NCBI GenBank assembly: GCA_022702705.1
Contig: CM040422.1
Span: 40,881,270-40,945,269 of the forward strand
Direction of reading: 5' to 3'
Source: Papilionanthe hookeriana x Papilionanthe teres
Lineage: Eukaryota; Streptophyta; Magnoliopsida; Asparagales; Orchidaceae
DNA length: 64,000 nt
The notes beneath the pieces were generated by a model, which was not told the origin of the DNA, did no database searches, and worked only from the letters and a program-made list of their open reading frames with translations. Below, piece after piece: positions 46,086 to 57,523 of this stretch. Both the position numbers and the translations under genes were made by a program. The stretch's first letter is position 1. Each line of letters begins with the position of its first letter.

Positions 46086-48458
46086 TGTTGACCTCATTTT
46101 TGATGAGGTCTTCCTTTCTTCTTTTTAGTGCTTAGGATCTAGCCTTAGGCTTTTCCTTTGACTATCTTAGAGGACTAGAATTGGGACCCGCCTTATAGAA
46201 ATTCAAACCACTTCTAAACTCCCTGCAAACTCCACAAACTCGACTATAGACCCCTAATCACCTGTGAGGGTTGAAATCAAATGTGGAAGTTTAAAGGATG
46301 AGTTCCTATAGTGACTCTTCGGCCTTAGGACCGCCACAGGTGGCCCGGTCCAGTGAAGGGGCCGACATACACTACACTTACACACTACATTTCCACACAC
46401 TTCCTAAAACCACACCCATACCCAACTTAACCTCCCGACTCATGTAGGTGATTCACATGGATGGTCCTTAACCCCTAAGCCCTCAGCAAGAGGTTAGGAA
46501 CAACATAGTGAATGCCTCAAATGAGTCCTTTCATGGCTCATATGGGCTTGAAATGGCTTCATGGCTCAACCAAAATGATTTCACCCCACTCAAATTCACC
46601 CAATCTTAAATTTCTCAAATTTTCAATTTTTTGACCCCCGGGGCCCTACACCTACTAAACCTACCCAAAACCCTTGAAACCCAAATTTTTGCAAAATTTC
46701 CAAGTTACCTAAAATTCTTCAAAATTATTCCCAAACATTTCTACACCACTCAAATTGACCATCTATATCCAAAAATACCAAAAATTCCAAAAATACCCCC
46801 CAATACCCTCCAAATACCCAAAATACCCTTCTTGGCCTAAAAATCCAAAAATTCAGAAAATTCCCAAAAAATTCCAGAAAATCTCAAATATTCCCAATTT
46901 CATTTTGTCCAACTACACCATGGGCCAATTTTGTCAATTTACCCTACTTTTGTCAAAACCCCCAAATTGACCCATTTTAACCCAAAGTGGACCCAATGTC
47001 AAACCAAACCTACCCAATTGACCCTAATTTTGGTCCAATTCAATTCTAAACTTCAATTCAACATTCCCAATACCAATTTAGACCAAATCCAAGTCCAATT
47101 TGATTGACATTTGGATCCAATTTCACTTTGGGCCTTAAAGCCCAAATTTGGACCCATGACCCAAACTTAGCCCAAACTAACCCAATTCAACTCCAATTAA
47201 CCCCAAATCTTTTCTAAACCTTCCTTAACATCCTCATAAACAAAACACTAACATGATTTGCCCAAGATTTTGACCCAAACCCCACTCAAATTCAACCCAA
47301 AATCAAAAAGCCCAATTTCGACCTAAACCCAAATCTAACCCAAATAGGCCCAAACCTCAAAATTAAAACCCAACCAAAGCCAAAACCTCTTTGAAACACT
47401 CCCATAAACATTTCTTAACATTTATTTTACATCAATTTCAACCCTAGCCCAACATTGGCCCAAGTTAGCCCAATTTGACCTACATTGGCCCATTTACCAA
47501 ATAAACCCAAATTCAACCCAATTCAAACCCAAACCACCTTAAATCTATTTCAAATTATTCATGAAACATCCCTAAACTAAAACCAACAACTATTTGGCCC
47601 AAACTTCTACAAAAATTCCCATCCATGAACACATCCTTAAACTTAAAAGCCCACTTCCCTTAAACCTTCTTAAAAGCCCATTTCCTTCAAAATTCAAAAG
47701 CCCAAATCTACCCTAAAGCCCACATGACATCTCCATTTGTCATCCATTTAATTAAATCCATTACCTAAGTCCTAAAATCATCATTGAATTATCCCAAATG
47801 AAGCTTCATCCAAATTCCCATCAAATTACCAAAAATTTCTTAAAACCCTTTTCATGAAACAAATCAACCTTTTCCCAAGCCAAATGAAGCCATGAACAAG
47901 CCATTCTCAAGCCACATGAAGCCATGAGGGCTTTGACTTGTCATTAGTCCATTTATGGCAAGAAGAGGGGGTTCTTTCTTAAACCTCCTTTAACCCTTTT
48001 TACCTTAATCATGTCACACACTAAACCATGTTTAGCCACCTCATCATGGATGGAGACTTCACCACTCCTTCTAAGCCGACCTAAATGATTCCCTCAGCTC
48101 AAAATCGCAGCTTGGAAGGGTGCACCAAGCCCAAAATGGTGGGTTGACCCAAACCAAGCCAAAGTGAGCCTTCTCCCATTCCATTTAAATCAAACTCCTT
48201 TACACATGTCAAACCTCAATCGCCTACACTAAACCCCAGCCACGACCCACTCGACCAAGATGGTGACCATTGCTCGGCCGGCCGGCCACCAGTGCCGCCG
48301 GAAAACACCATGGCCGAAAGCTCACATGTGAGCCAACATTGAAATTCTCACTTGCCGAGCTGCCCCATGCCTAGTGGTCACCATGGCTGATCTTCTCCTC
48401 ACCGCAGCAGCTCGATCCCAAGCCCTAACTCCCTCTCGAGAGGCCTTCCACCCTCTCC

Positions 48459-48466
48459 TATTTAAA
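48459..48466 (+). promoter_or_regulatory. TATA-like box in the solo LTR
   Basis: TATTTAAA, 2.37 kb into the LTR, at the same place as 60301 in the 3' LTR. Confidence 0.55.
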
Positions 48467-49055
48467 CTCCACCCCTCTCGGCCATGAGAGGGGCCGAAAC
48501 AAAAACCTTAAGGAAACTCGCCAAAATCACTCCGCATCACTCTCTACACATGAGCACCCGATCCCCACCGAATTCCAGCCCCCAATTCCTTCTAGTCGAG
48601 CCCAATTTTGAGCTCAAACTTTAGCCCAAAAACCGAGACACTTCTCCACGAGTGAGCCAATTCCCAAATTGATTGGCTCTACACCTTCACCGGACCAAGG
48701 GAAGGTGTCCACCACCAAAAGCCCCATCTCCAGGCCACCCGGCTGCTCCGACCTCCAAGCTTTGTGATCGGGCTTGGTCGAAATCATATCCGGACAATTC
48801 ACTGCACCGGGAGACTTCATCCGGAGCTTGCGGGACCCAATCGAAGGTGCAACAACTCTCGGATCGAAGCCACACTTCTCCGAGCCAAGGTATGAGCTAA
48901 CTCTCCATCCCGAGCTTCCGGAGATTCTTCATTTCGAATGCCTTAGTTTCAATGCATGTTAGCCAGTATAGATGTGTTCGTCTCTTCAAGACGAATCCAT
49001 AGAGCATAAGAACATAAAAATCCATCGAGTATCGAGTGAGATATTAGTGGATTTA

Positions 49056-49262
49056 GTGTGGACGGCTATCGGGTGAGGACACTTGGGGACGATGAACGGA
49101 TGCCGTCCATTCAATACACGCGCGGACGAACGGCTCGGATGGCGTCGGACCGAGAAACGGTGCGAGAACCGCGGGGCCCGGGCTGCCGACTCAAGTGGCG
49201 GCGTCGAATGGGAGCGCGCCGCGCGGCCTTTCGGAGCCGCCGAGGATGCGCCGGCGCCGCGT
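49056..49262 (+). other. GC-rich, CpG-dense block within the solo LTR
   Basis: Begins GTGTGGACGG and ends GCCGCGTGGATAAATAG. It is rich in CG dinucleotides (CGCGCGGAC, GGCGTCGG, GCGCCGCGCGG) while the flanks are AT-rich. It corresponds to 31124-31340 and 60869-61079. Possible transcribed regulatory or structured RNA segment; function unknown. Confidence 0.6.
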
Positions 49263-51059
49263 GGATAAATAGATAAATAGGGTATTTTCTTATTTATTTA
49301 ATTCCCTAAACTTCAAAAATCCATATCTTTGTGTAGAAAAATCACAAAAATAAAATAAAAATACCCTCTTGCTCGGTGAACAGAGGAGAATAATGTGAAA
49401 AAGAAATCACTTAATTTCATCAAATATTTTATTTTTTATGATTTATTTACTCTCTCGCATTGTTTTAATTCTCCATGCATGCATACAATTCACCATGGCA
49501 TGAGACCATAGGGCTTTTGAAGCCTCTGAATTTGGGAACATTCCATGAATTTTCCAAAGTCGAGGCCATCCCTATGAGGAGTTCTTGATTTTTCAAGTTC
49601 AGTGTCACCGTTTTGAGTATTTTAATTCCAAGTAAATAGCATGTTGTGAAATAAATTCTAGGAAAATTTGGTGATGTTCCTTATGACCAGAGAACCCTAG
49701 GAAAAATAGGTTTTGACTTAGTTCATTTAAAACAACTCTAATCGGCTTAAACACCCAAAATAGGTCTTTAATTAATTAGAGTTAACCAGGTATCAAATTG
49801 ACTTGAAATCAATTCTCCACTGACCTTTAGGATCAGAGGAATCTACCATAAAAATTCGAGGTCAATCGGACTTGGTTAGCCCCACTAATTGGGTTGATTA
49901 AGTCACTTAGCCATTTTAAACTTTAAAAATTCATAACTTTTAAAATACTTTTCAAAAATTCACCAAATTGGTTTTGGAGCCTCTCTGATATCAGGGGAAC
50001 CTAAGAAAATTAAAATTTCAATTTTCTAAAAAAGTTAATTTTTAATAATATTTTAATATTTTTAATAATTAAAAATAATAAAAATCACAAAAATAATAAA
50101 ATTCACCAAAATGTCACATTTTGAATTTTAATCACTTAGGAACAAATCCCACATTTTTCCTAGGTCTATTTAGTGAGATATTGAATTTTAAAGCCCTAGG
50201 GTAATTTTAAAATAAAAAAAATGTATTTTCTAGCCTTTTCACTAAAATAATTATTATAAATCATAGAAAAATCAAAAAATTGCAAAATTTGATTCTCTGG
50301 TTTCCTTGATATCAGAGAGATTTTTGAAAAATATAAAATCCATCTTTCAATATTTATTTTATTTTTAAATTAATTAACACTCCAAAACTCAAAATAATTA
50401 TAATAAAAATAATATAATTCAAAAAATCACCAAAATTGGTCCAAGTGGTCCTCTGGTCATTAGGAATGTCCCCTAATTTTCTTAAGGACAGAAACTTTCC
50501 CTTGGTCATGTTATCAAATTTCCCTTGAAAATCTCTATTTTCCACCAAAAATAATTATATAAATAAATTAAATACAGAAAAATCACTTTTTCTCCTCTCA
50601 TGTCTTTATTGACATATGAGTGAAGTCACATAAAAATTTCAAGTTCATTTGAATTCAATTTAGTGAGTTATGAAATTATTAAGCTTAAGGGGTAAAATGG
50701 TAATTAAACTTTCAACCCTTAATTAAAACTTTAGGTTTAATAAAAATTTAACAAGTAAAATATTTGATCCTAATCTGATTTGGATGATTGAAATTTAAAT
50801 GATTAAAGGGTAGAAACCCATTAAGCAATTTTAAAATAATTAAAACCTTAATTAAATAATTGATTAAATTTGGAAGAATAATAAAATTGGAATTATTAAA
50901 ATAGGGATATTATTAGGAAGAGATTTATTCTTTAATTTAAAAAATCCCTAAATTAATTATCTCATTAATATTCAACTCTTAATTAAAATGATAATTTAAA
51001 TTCAAAATATTAAAAGACTTAATCATTAAACTAAAGTCAAATTATTAAACTCTTTCAAA

Positions 51060-51480
51060 AATTTCAATTAAAATTAAAGATAAAACTTAATTAAAAATTA
51101 AATTAAAATTAAATTAAAATTAAATTAAATAATTGAATTAAATCAAATTAAAACAAATTAAATTAAATTAAATTAAATTAAAATTAAATTAAATCAATTA
51201 AATTAAATTAAATTAAATTAAATTAAAATTAAATTAAATCAATTAAATTAAATTAAATTAAATTAAATTGAATTTAAATTAAATTAAATTAAATTAAACA
51301 ATTAAATTAAATTAAATTAAATAATTAAATTAAATTAAACAATTAAATTAAATTAAATTAAATCAAATCAAATTAAAGTTAAATCAAATCAAATTGATTA
51401 AACATCAAATCAAATTAAATTAAATTAAATTAAATTAAATTAAATTAAAACTCAATTAAAATTAAATTAAATTGAATTAA
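51060..51480 (+). repeat. (TTAAA)n pentanucleotide tract in the solo LTR
   Basis: Imperfect runs of AATTA/TTAAA units, several of them more than 30 bases long. The 3' LTR has a shorter, more diverged tract at 62860-63210. LTR-1 has only a vague AT-rich equivalent near 33000-33420. Confidence 0.9.
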
Positions 51481-53633
51481 ATATAACATCACCTAAAACG
51501 GAAAGAAAATAAATTTAAAAACAACTTGAACACTATTCCAAATTTAAACTCTTTAACTTAAACCAAATCATTTGAATACTAACTTACCCTCGAAAGCTTT
51601 AGTTATTATAACTCCTAAATAAAACATTAAATGAAGTGTCACTTCACTCATAGTGATATTCAAATGTCCTAGTTCACTCGAGCAAGTTAACAAAACTTGA
51701 AATTCTTGGACGATTAATTCATTTGTATAATTAAATTCATTCTGAACTTAAAACAATCCCGAAATATTGAAAAGATGTTTAAGATCCTTCTTAAGCACTT
51801 TCTCAATATGATAGGACATTTATAAGAACAATCGAATTTGATTATTCTTTGATGAAGAAAATCGTCCTTAAACCAAAACACAAAGAACCTAGACGTCATA
51901 GGAAATGACTAGCTATAGGATTAGGAATTTGGTAGAAAACCATAACCTTTCCCTTAGCTTTACCTAGGAACTTGCTTAAATATGCTAATTGTGTTTTAAG
52001 TGCGATTTGGGATGACGGGAAGACCCTCCGTGTACGCATTTGTATTATTGCAATTTACTTTCCTGCAATTTATTTTCCAAGCAATTTACATTATTGCAAT
52101 TTACTTTATCGCTAACTCGCGTTTATTTTTTCTTGTATGATAAAACAACTGTTGCATGAAAACCCACACCTTTAGGATAGCCCCTAAAACTCGAAACCAA
52201 AACTAAGTTAAAAGTCATTGCAAGATAAAATTCACCGCCACAACATTTCAAAATATAAAACAACTCAAAATTTAATCACAAACAGAACACAAAACTACAA
52301 TTACAACTAAATTAAAACGTCCCGTTGGATGATCGGGAATACCTCGGATGATGTAACCTACGTGTTGCTAACGGGATTTCCCACGGTCTAAATGAAAGTG
52401 TGGAACTCATTCAGTTGAGTTTAGCAAATTCATCCGGACTAAGTGAATCCGATAAAAATAATGATGCCGGAAGGATGGAACCGTGGGATCTTAACCGGTG
52501 TCGTTATAATCAACTTTAAGATTTGTTTTAAATAAAACATAAAAAACATCCGGAAATTAAGATTTTCTCTAAACCAAAACACTTTTCTCAACTCCCGATT
52601 TATGATTTCTAAAACTAAACCTCTGCAACAACAAGGAGCTCGGAGCATGGTGGGCAAGCACGACCATCGTCATCGACGAAAACCCGAGTCTACTTCAGCA
52701 AAACTTTCCTAGAATTAAAACAACCAAGCCATAGGACTTCGAGGTAGCTTGCCTAGTGCAACATAAATCCTCAACTCTTTGTTAGGCATTTCGCATTGCA
52801 AATTAAGCCCTAACCTGGTCTTAGGATTCCGAGGTAGTCGTCCGATACGACAATAAACCCTCACATCTTCTGAGCTATTTGTTTGATTTTATCATACAAA
52901 TATAAGCCCTAATTAATTGAAATTGGCAAGATTGAAATATCAAATAAACATTAGGACTTTCCTAAATTCAAGACAAACAATAGGATAGTCGGGAAATTAT
53001 CGAAGTTCACTTCGAATCGGTGATTTCTCCTACCTCTCTTCCTTTGGATTCACAAAACAAAATGTTCCAAAATTTGATCCATTCCCTATTGAAATTCCAA
53101 AATTCAATCTTTGAAAACCTTAAACTTTGAAATTCTTGAGAGCGGAATTATTGATTATTATCGAGAGTTTTCTTAGGTGATTCCCGTCACTTAAGATGTA
53201 ATTAACTATAGGGGCTTGCCCTTATAGGGAATTTTAAAGAACCCGGGTAATATAAACCCTGTTTGATACTTTCATATTAAGCGAGGGAATTTGTCGGCTT
53301 ATAAAATTGGTTCGCAAACCAAACGGATGTCACAAAACTTCTAGTTTATTTGATCGAGCCCCACCATCAAGCTGTGTGTCTATCCTTAGGGATAGATATA
53401 CGGTTTGTGGTGCGGCGCTCGTTTATATAAACTATTTGGGGATGTGAGATCGGTTTAATCTCATATCTTAAAACTTTCAAATTTAAAAAATTATTTTCAA
53501 AATCAAATACTACTTTCTAAATTATATATATTTAAATTAAATTTAAAATAAAAATTCGCCGCACAACTTCTGTTAGGCGACCACTTTTCAAAATAAAACA
53601 CACGACCTAAAAAAAAAAAAAATAATGCCGACA

Positions 53634-53638
53634 AGGTC
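53634..53638. repeat. TSD of the solo LTR, right
   Basis: AGGTC, a copy of 46081-46085. Confidence 0.9.
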
Positions 53639-54022
53639 CAGCTTCCTTCACTCAGAATTGTAGTTGCAAACAAAATCACGACAGAAGAGAATGCCAAATT
53701 ACGACTAGAGGAATTAGAGAGCCTGGAACGGAAAAGACTTGCAGCGCAGCAGAATTTAGAACTATACCAAGCTAAGATGGTTCAAGCCCATGACAACCGA
53801 GTCCGCCCAAGAACCTTTAAAGTTGGTCACTTAGTTCTCGTTCTCAAAAGACCTATTCTTGCACACTGCAAGATAGGAGGAAAATTTGAACCCACTTGGG
53901 AAGGACCGTTTGTGGTTGAGGCAGTCAACTCAGGAGGCTCCTACCAGCTAGTGAACTGCCAAGGAGAACGACATATGCTTCCGATCAACGGACGATACTT
54001 GAAAAAGTATTACGCTACCTGA
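53639..54022 (+). pseudogene. Integrase C-terminal part
   Basis: Resumes directly after the solo LTR (QLPSLRIVVANKITTEE), then ERKRLAAQQNLELYQ and, in the frame 53777-54022, NRVRPRTFKVGHLVLV, WEGPFVVEAV and GGSYQLVN, ending in KKYYAT and a TGA at 54020-54022. The GHLVLV...W-GP pattern is the usual C-terminal domain of plant gypsy integrases. The integrase and pol end here. Confidence 0.9.
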
Positions 54023-54318
54023 TGTTTCGAAGGAATAAATTCTCCATCCCTAGAAGCACGGGCGAAGTAGTTACTTATGACTGGGTCCGAACCCAAAATA
54101 ATAAAAAAATGTGCTAAAATAAATAAAATCATGATAATAAAGTTTTCCTTGTTTTCTCTTCTATATCAAAATCTCTTTCCTGATCTTATCCCGCTTCATT
54201 CCTGTTAAATTTAAAAATACAAGAAGTAATAAAAAAAAACTATCTTTAATAAACATTTTCTTAATGTTCTTGTTCTTAGTACAGCCCCTGATCCTTTTCC
54301 TTGTCTTTTCGCAGGGAA
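54023..54318 (+). other. Spacer between pol and the extra 3' ORF
   Basis: AT-rich, about 300 bases, with stops in all frames. I see no domain. A second RNA start or a splice site would be needed to express the ORF after it; a pyrimidine-rich run ending in TTTTCGCAG at 54306-54314 could be a 3' splice acceptor just before the next ATG. Confidence 0.5.
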
Positions 54319-54892
54319 ATGTCGAACGGGTGGTTGGTCCTGAACTTTAGAAATGGCGTAAGCCTTGCACTCGACGAAAAGAGGGTGAAAGATGGAGCGT
54401 TAATCGAGATTGACACAGACTTCGCACCAGCAAGCCTGCAATACGAGGAAAGTGACTGGGTCCCAGTTGACCGAGAGGAACCGCCCGGCCGGACAACGAA
54501 TGAAAGTGGGTGGCCCAAGCTACCAATCCGAAGACAGAAGAAAAGGAAAACAAATACCGAAGAAGATAAGAGAATCAAGTCCGTAGTCGCTACGGTAGAG
54601 GGCAGGCTTGTCGGCGCCGCGCCCACGTAAACTCGGGAAGTACGAAGAGCTACTCTCACGACGAACTCGGCGAAGAAATAAAAATCGTCGTATCGACGAA
54701 GATGTTAACTAAACTAGCAACGGACCGGCGCGACGAGACGATGCTGCATCGCCGGTGCATATACTTCAAGGACGCCAGCTCACCGGATACCCGAAGGAAG
54801 GAGGCCGGCTCCGAGGATAACGAAGAGACCGGGGAAATCTCAAGAAGATCGAAGAAGGAAGGCTACCACGCCACCGGATAAAGTCACCAATA
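54319..54892 (+). pseudogene. N-terminal part of the extra 3' ORF, upstream of AlkB
   Basis: The frame 54319-54630 gives MSNGWLVLNFRNGVSLALDE and an acidic-then-basic region (RRQKKRKTNTEEDKR). From 54630 to 54890 the frame is lost; a second frame carries PEDVPTDTIPEEPRYAGERE near 54915-54975. Together with the AlkB frame this would make a protein of about 490 residues, close to the size of plant ALKBH9/ALKBH10. No known domain is recognised in this part. The stretch is unusually rich in CG. Confidence 0.5.
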
Positions 54893-55792
54893 ATGCATAA
54901 CCTTGTTGCGAAGCAACCCCGGAGGATGTCCCGACGGACACCATCCCCGAGGAGCCGAGGTATGCGGGAGAACGTGAAGGGATTGAGCCGTATATCCCAC
55001 AAGTACGTCACCGAGCCTCGCCATTTGCAGATTATTCCGGAATACGAGCTAGAAAGAATGCAGAATATCGAAAAGAAAACTTTTGAATACTTCGAGAGAA
55101 TCAGAGGCAGGAGGATCAATATACTAGAAGGCCTCGAGCTACATATAGAAGTGTTCTCAGAATACGAACAACAACAAATCGTGGACTGCATCTGGGATTT
55201 AAAAAGAATGGGCCGAGCGGGCCGCCTAAGAGAAAACACTTACTCGGAACCCCGGAGATGGATGCCAGGGAAAGGGAGAATTACAATACAATGTGGATGC
55301 TGCTACAACTTCGCAGAAGACAAGAAGGGAAACCCACCAGGGATACTCCGTCATGGCCAGGTGGATCCAATGCCATTAGTCATCAAAAGGATGGTAAAGA
55401 GAATGATAACATGGAGGGTACTGCCGGTAGATTGCATACCCAACAGTTGCATCATTAACATTTACAAGAAGGGTGACTGCATACCCCCGCACATAGATCA
55501 CCACGACTTTGTCGGACCTTTTTGCACAGTTTCTTTTCTGAACGAGTGAAATATCATGTTCGGATCTGACCTCCGGATAGCAGGCCCAGGTGAGTTCCGA
55601 GGGCCAGTAAAGATACCATTACCGGTAGGTTCCATCATGATACTGAAGGGAAATGGAGCAGATGTCGCTAAACATTGCATACAGGGAGTACCCGTGAAGC
55701 GGATCTCAGTTACTTTTAGAAGGATGGATGACAGGAAAGCACCTTACCACTTCCAGCCTGGACCGGAGCTAGAGAGCCTCCGGCCTTACTAG
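54893..55792 (+). pseudogene. AlkB-type 2OG/Fe(II) dioxygenase domain, ALKBH9/10-like, inside the retrotransposon
   Basis: AlkB enzymes remove methyl groups from nucleic acid bases by oxidation; plant ALKBH9/10 act on N6-methyladenosine in RNA. Counting from the ATG at 54893: IQCGCCYNFAEDKKGNPPG at about codons 135-153; PNSCIINIYKKGDCIPPHID, with the iron ligands His200 (55490) and Asp202 (55496); the stretch PFCTVSFLNE; PLPVGSIMILKGNGADVAKH, with the distal ligand His261 (55673); then KRISVTFRRM, with Arg270 and Arg276 for 2-oxoglutarate and substrate. The last frame ends SLRPY at the TAG at 55790-55792. One TGA at codon 219 (55547), where the family usually has Cys after a Ser/Glu-type context, is the only break in 300 codons. 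It is sense to pol and lies upstream of the 3' repeats and 3' LTR of the same element. Confidence 0.88.
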
Positions 55793-56230
55793 TCGTGAGT
55801 TACATGGAAAATATCACACCTCCAACGTACATCCATACGACATCCTTGCCAAGGATGGCTTGGAAGGTGATGTTATTGACCATGTACCTCACTATTCAGA
55901 CATGGATTTCTGACAGATACCTTTTTTGGATGGATCGACAAAGATCATACATAGTCCGTTTTGAGTCAACATGGATTGTATGAGATGTATTCCAGATCGA
56001 GTTGTATGATGTATCTTCAACATGATTGGAATGAAAGTGACTATGTCACATTTTTGGTCTTCACCTCTTTTATGCAGGTTGACTGAGAAACGCCATTAAA
56101 GTTAAATGAACTTCGAACAAAGAACAGAAAAGTAACAAAAAAGAATAAAAGAAAACTTTCCTTAAAAAAATCTAAATGAAAAAATGATGAACTCCAAGTC
56201 CACGATAAAATAAAATTTGAATCGTTAAAA

Positions 56231-56231
56231 A

Positions 56232-56262
<31 letters not shown>
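56231..56262 (+). repeat. (AAT)n microsatellite
   Basis: About ten AAT/TAA units in a row. Confidence 0.95.
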
Positions 56263-56264
<2 letters not shown>

Positions 56265-56273
56265 CAAAATGAA

Positions 56274-56500
56274 CACAAATTCTCAATCAAATTTCAAATT
56301 CAATCCTTCCAGATCTCAAATCAAATCTCAATCAAATTTCAAATTCAATCTTTCCAAATCTTAAATCAAATCTCAATCAAATTTCAAATTCAATCTTTCC
56401 AAATCTCAAACCAAATCTCAATCAAATTTCAAATTCAATCTTTCCAGATCTCAAATCAAATCTCAATCAAATTCAAACTCAATCTTCCAAATCTGAAATC
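56274..56500 (+). repeat. Tandem repeat, ~45-bp unit, about 5 copies
   Basis: The unit reads CAAATCAAATCTCAATCAAA, then TTTCAAATTCAATCTTTCC, then AGATCT or AAATCT. Copies differ at a few bases; the last is shortened. Confidence 0.9.
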
Positions 56501-56776
56501 CAATCCGTTTTGCTCTCTCCTTTGTCTGGGATGGAAGCGGTCGATTCCATTGACATGGAGCTACGAGGTTTTCGATTCGAATCTAGTGGCAAGGAATTAT
56601 ATCCAATCCAAACCAGCAACTCTCAATCAACTCTTTTGATTGGGATATGTAGCATCTACATATTCCCTCCTAATTTGTTTCTTTCCACAAAAAAATATCT
56701 CTTACAATTTTCATGAAATTCTCGAAACACCAAAATTCCACACTTTTCAAATCAACACTGCAAATCTTTGCAAAAT

Positions 56777-57523
56777 CAATTACACATCAAATTCAAACTT
56801 TTGAGGTTGAGGATTTACATCCGAGACTGCATTGCTTTAGGTTCTTTCCCTATCGCAATGAAATACATCGAATTCAAACTTTTGGAGTTGAGGATTTTAC
56901 ATCCGAGACTGCATTGCTTTAGGATCTTTTCCCTATCGCAATGAAATACATCAAATTCAAACTTTTGGAGTTGAAGATTTTACATCCGAGACTACATTGC
57001 TTTAGGATTCTTTCCCTATCGCAATGAAATACATCAAATTCAAACTTTTGGAGTTGAAGATTTTACATCCGAGACTGCATTACTTTAGGATTCTTTCCCT
57101 ATCGCAATGAAATACATCAAATTCAAACTTTTGGAGTTGAAGATTTTACATCCGAGACTGCATTGCTTTAGGATTCTTTCCTCTATCGCAATGAAATACA
57201 TCGAATTCAAACTTTTGGAGTTGAGGATTTTACATCCAAGACTGCATTGCTTTAGGATTATTTCCCTGTCGCAATGAAATACATCAAATTCAAACTTTTG
57301 GAGTTGAGGATTTTACATCCGAGACTGCATTGCTTTAGGATCCTTTCCCTATCGCAATGAAATATAACAAATTCAAACTTTTGGAGTTGAGGATTTTACA
57401 TCCGAGACTGCATTGCTTTAGGATCCTTTCCCTATCGCAATGAAATACATCAAAATCAAACTCTTGAAGTTAAGGATTTTACATCCAATACCGCATTGCT
57501 CTGAGATCTCTCCTCGTTGCAAT
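56777..57523 (+). repeat. Tandem repeat, 83-bp unit, about 9 copies
   Basis: The unit begins AAATACATCAAATTCAAACT, has GGAGTTGAGGATTTTACATC in the middle and ends CCCTATCGCAATG. The inner copies differ at only a few bases; the first and last are more diverged. The regular 83-base spacing without spacers marks a satellite-type array. Confidence 0.93.

Larger units (their letters stand above)
46086..53633 (+). mobile_element. Solo LTR (7,548 bp) of the same Ogre-like family, inserted in integrase
   Basis: Starts TGTTGACCTCATTTTTGATG and ends AATGCCGACA (TG...CA). It is flanked by AGGTC on both sides and interrupts integrase between PLEV and QLPSL. No PBS or coding sequence lies next to it, so the rest was lost by LTR-LTR recombination. 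By eye it resembles the 3' LTR (57949) more than LTR-1. Inside: C/A-rich G-poor U3 (46,560-47,950), TATA-like box, GC-rich block, AT-rich R/U5 with a (TTAAA)n tract. No gene is present. Confidence 0.93.

Noticed and set aside
49058..49276. Arg-rich ORF in the GC block of the solo LTR (and 48673-48900, 60856-61081)
   Set aside because: The frame is open only because of high GC content; the block is conserved at DNA level in the other LTRs but the frame is not kept.
46086..53633. Complete nested LTR retrotransposon rather than a solo LTR
   Set aside because: No PBS, coding domain or second LTR lies between the TSDs; only one LTR length is present.
54893..55792. AlkB frame as a normal host gene
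   Set aside because: It has no introns or own promoter that I can see, lies between integrase and the 3' LTR of one element on the same strand, and has a stop codon, so it is part of the retrotransposon.
56777..57523. CRISPR-like regular repeats
   Set aside because: The 83-bp units follow each other directly with no unique spacers, and the setting is a plant retrotransposon.
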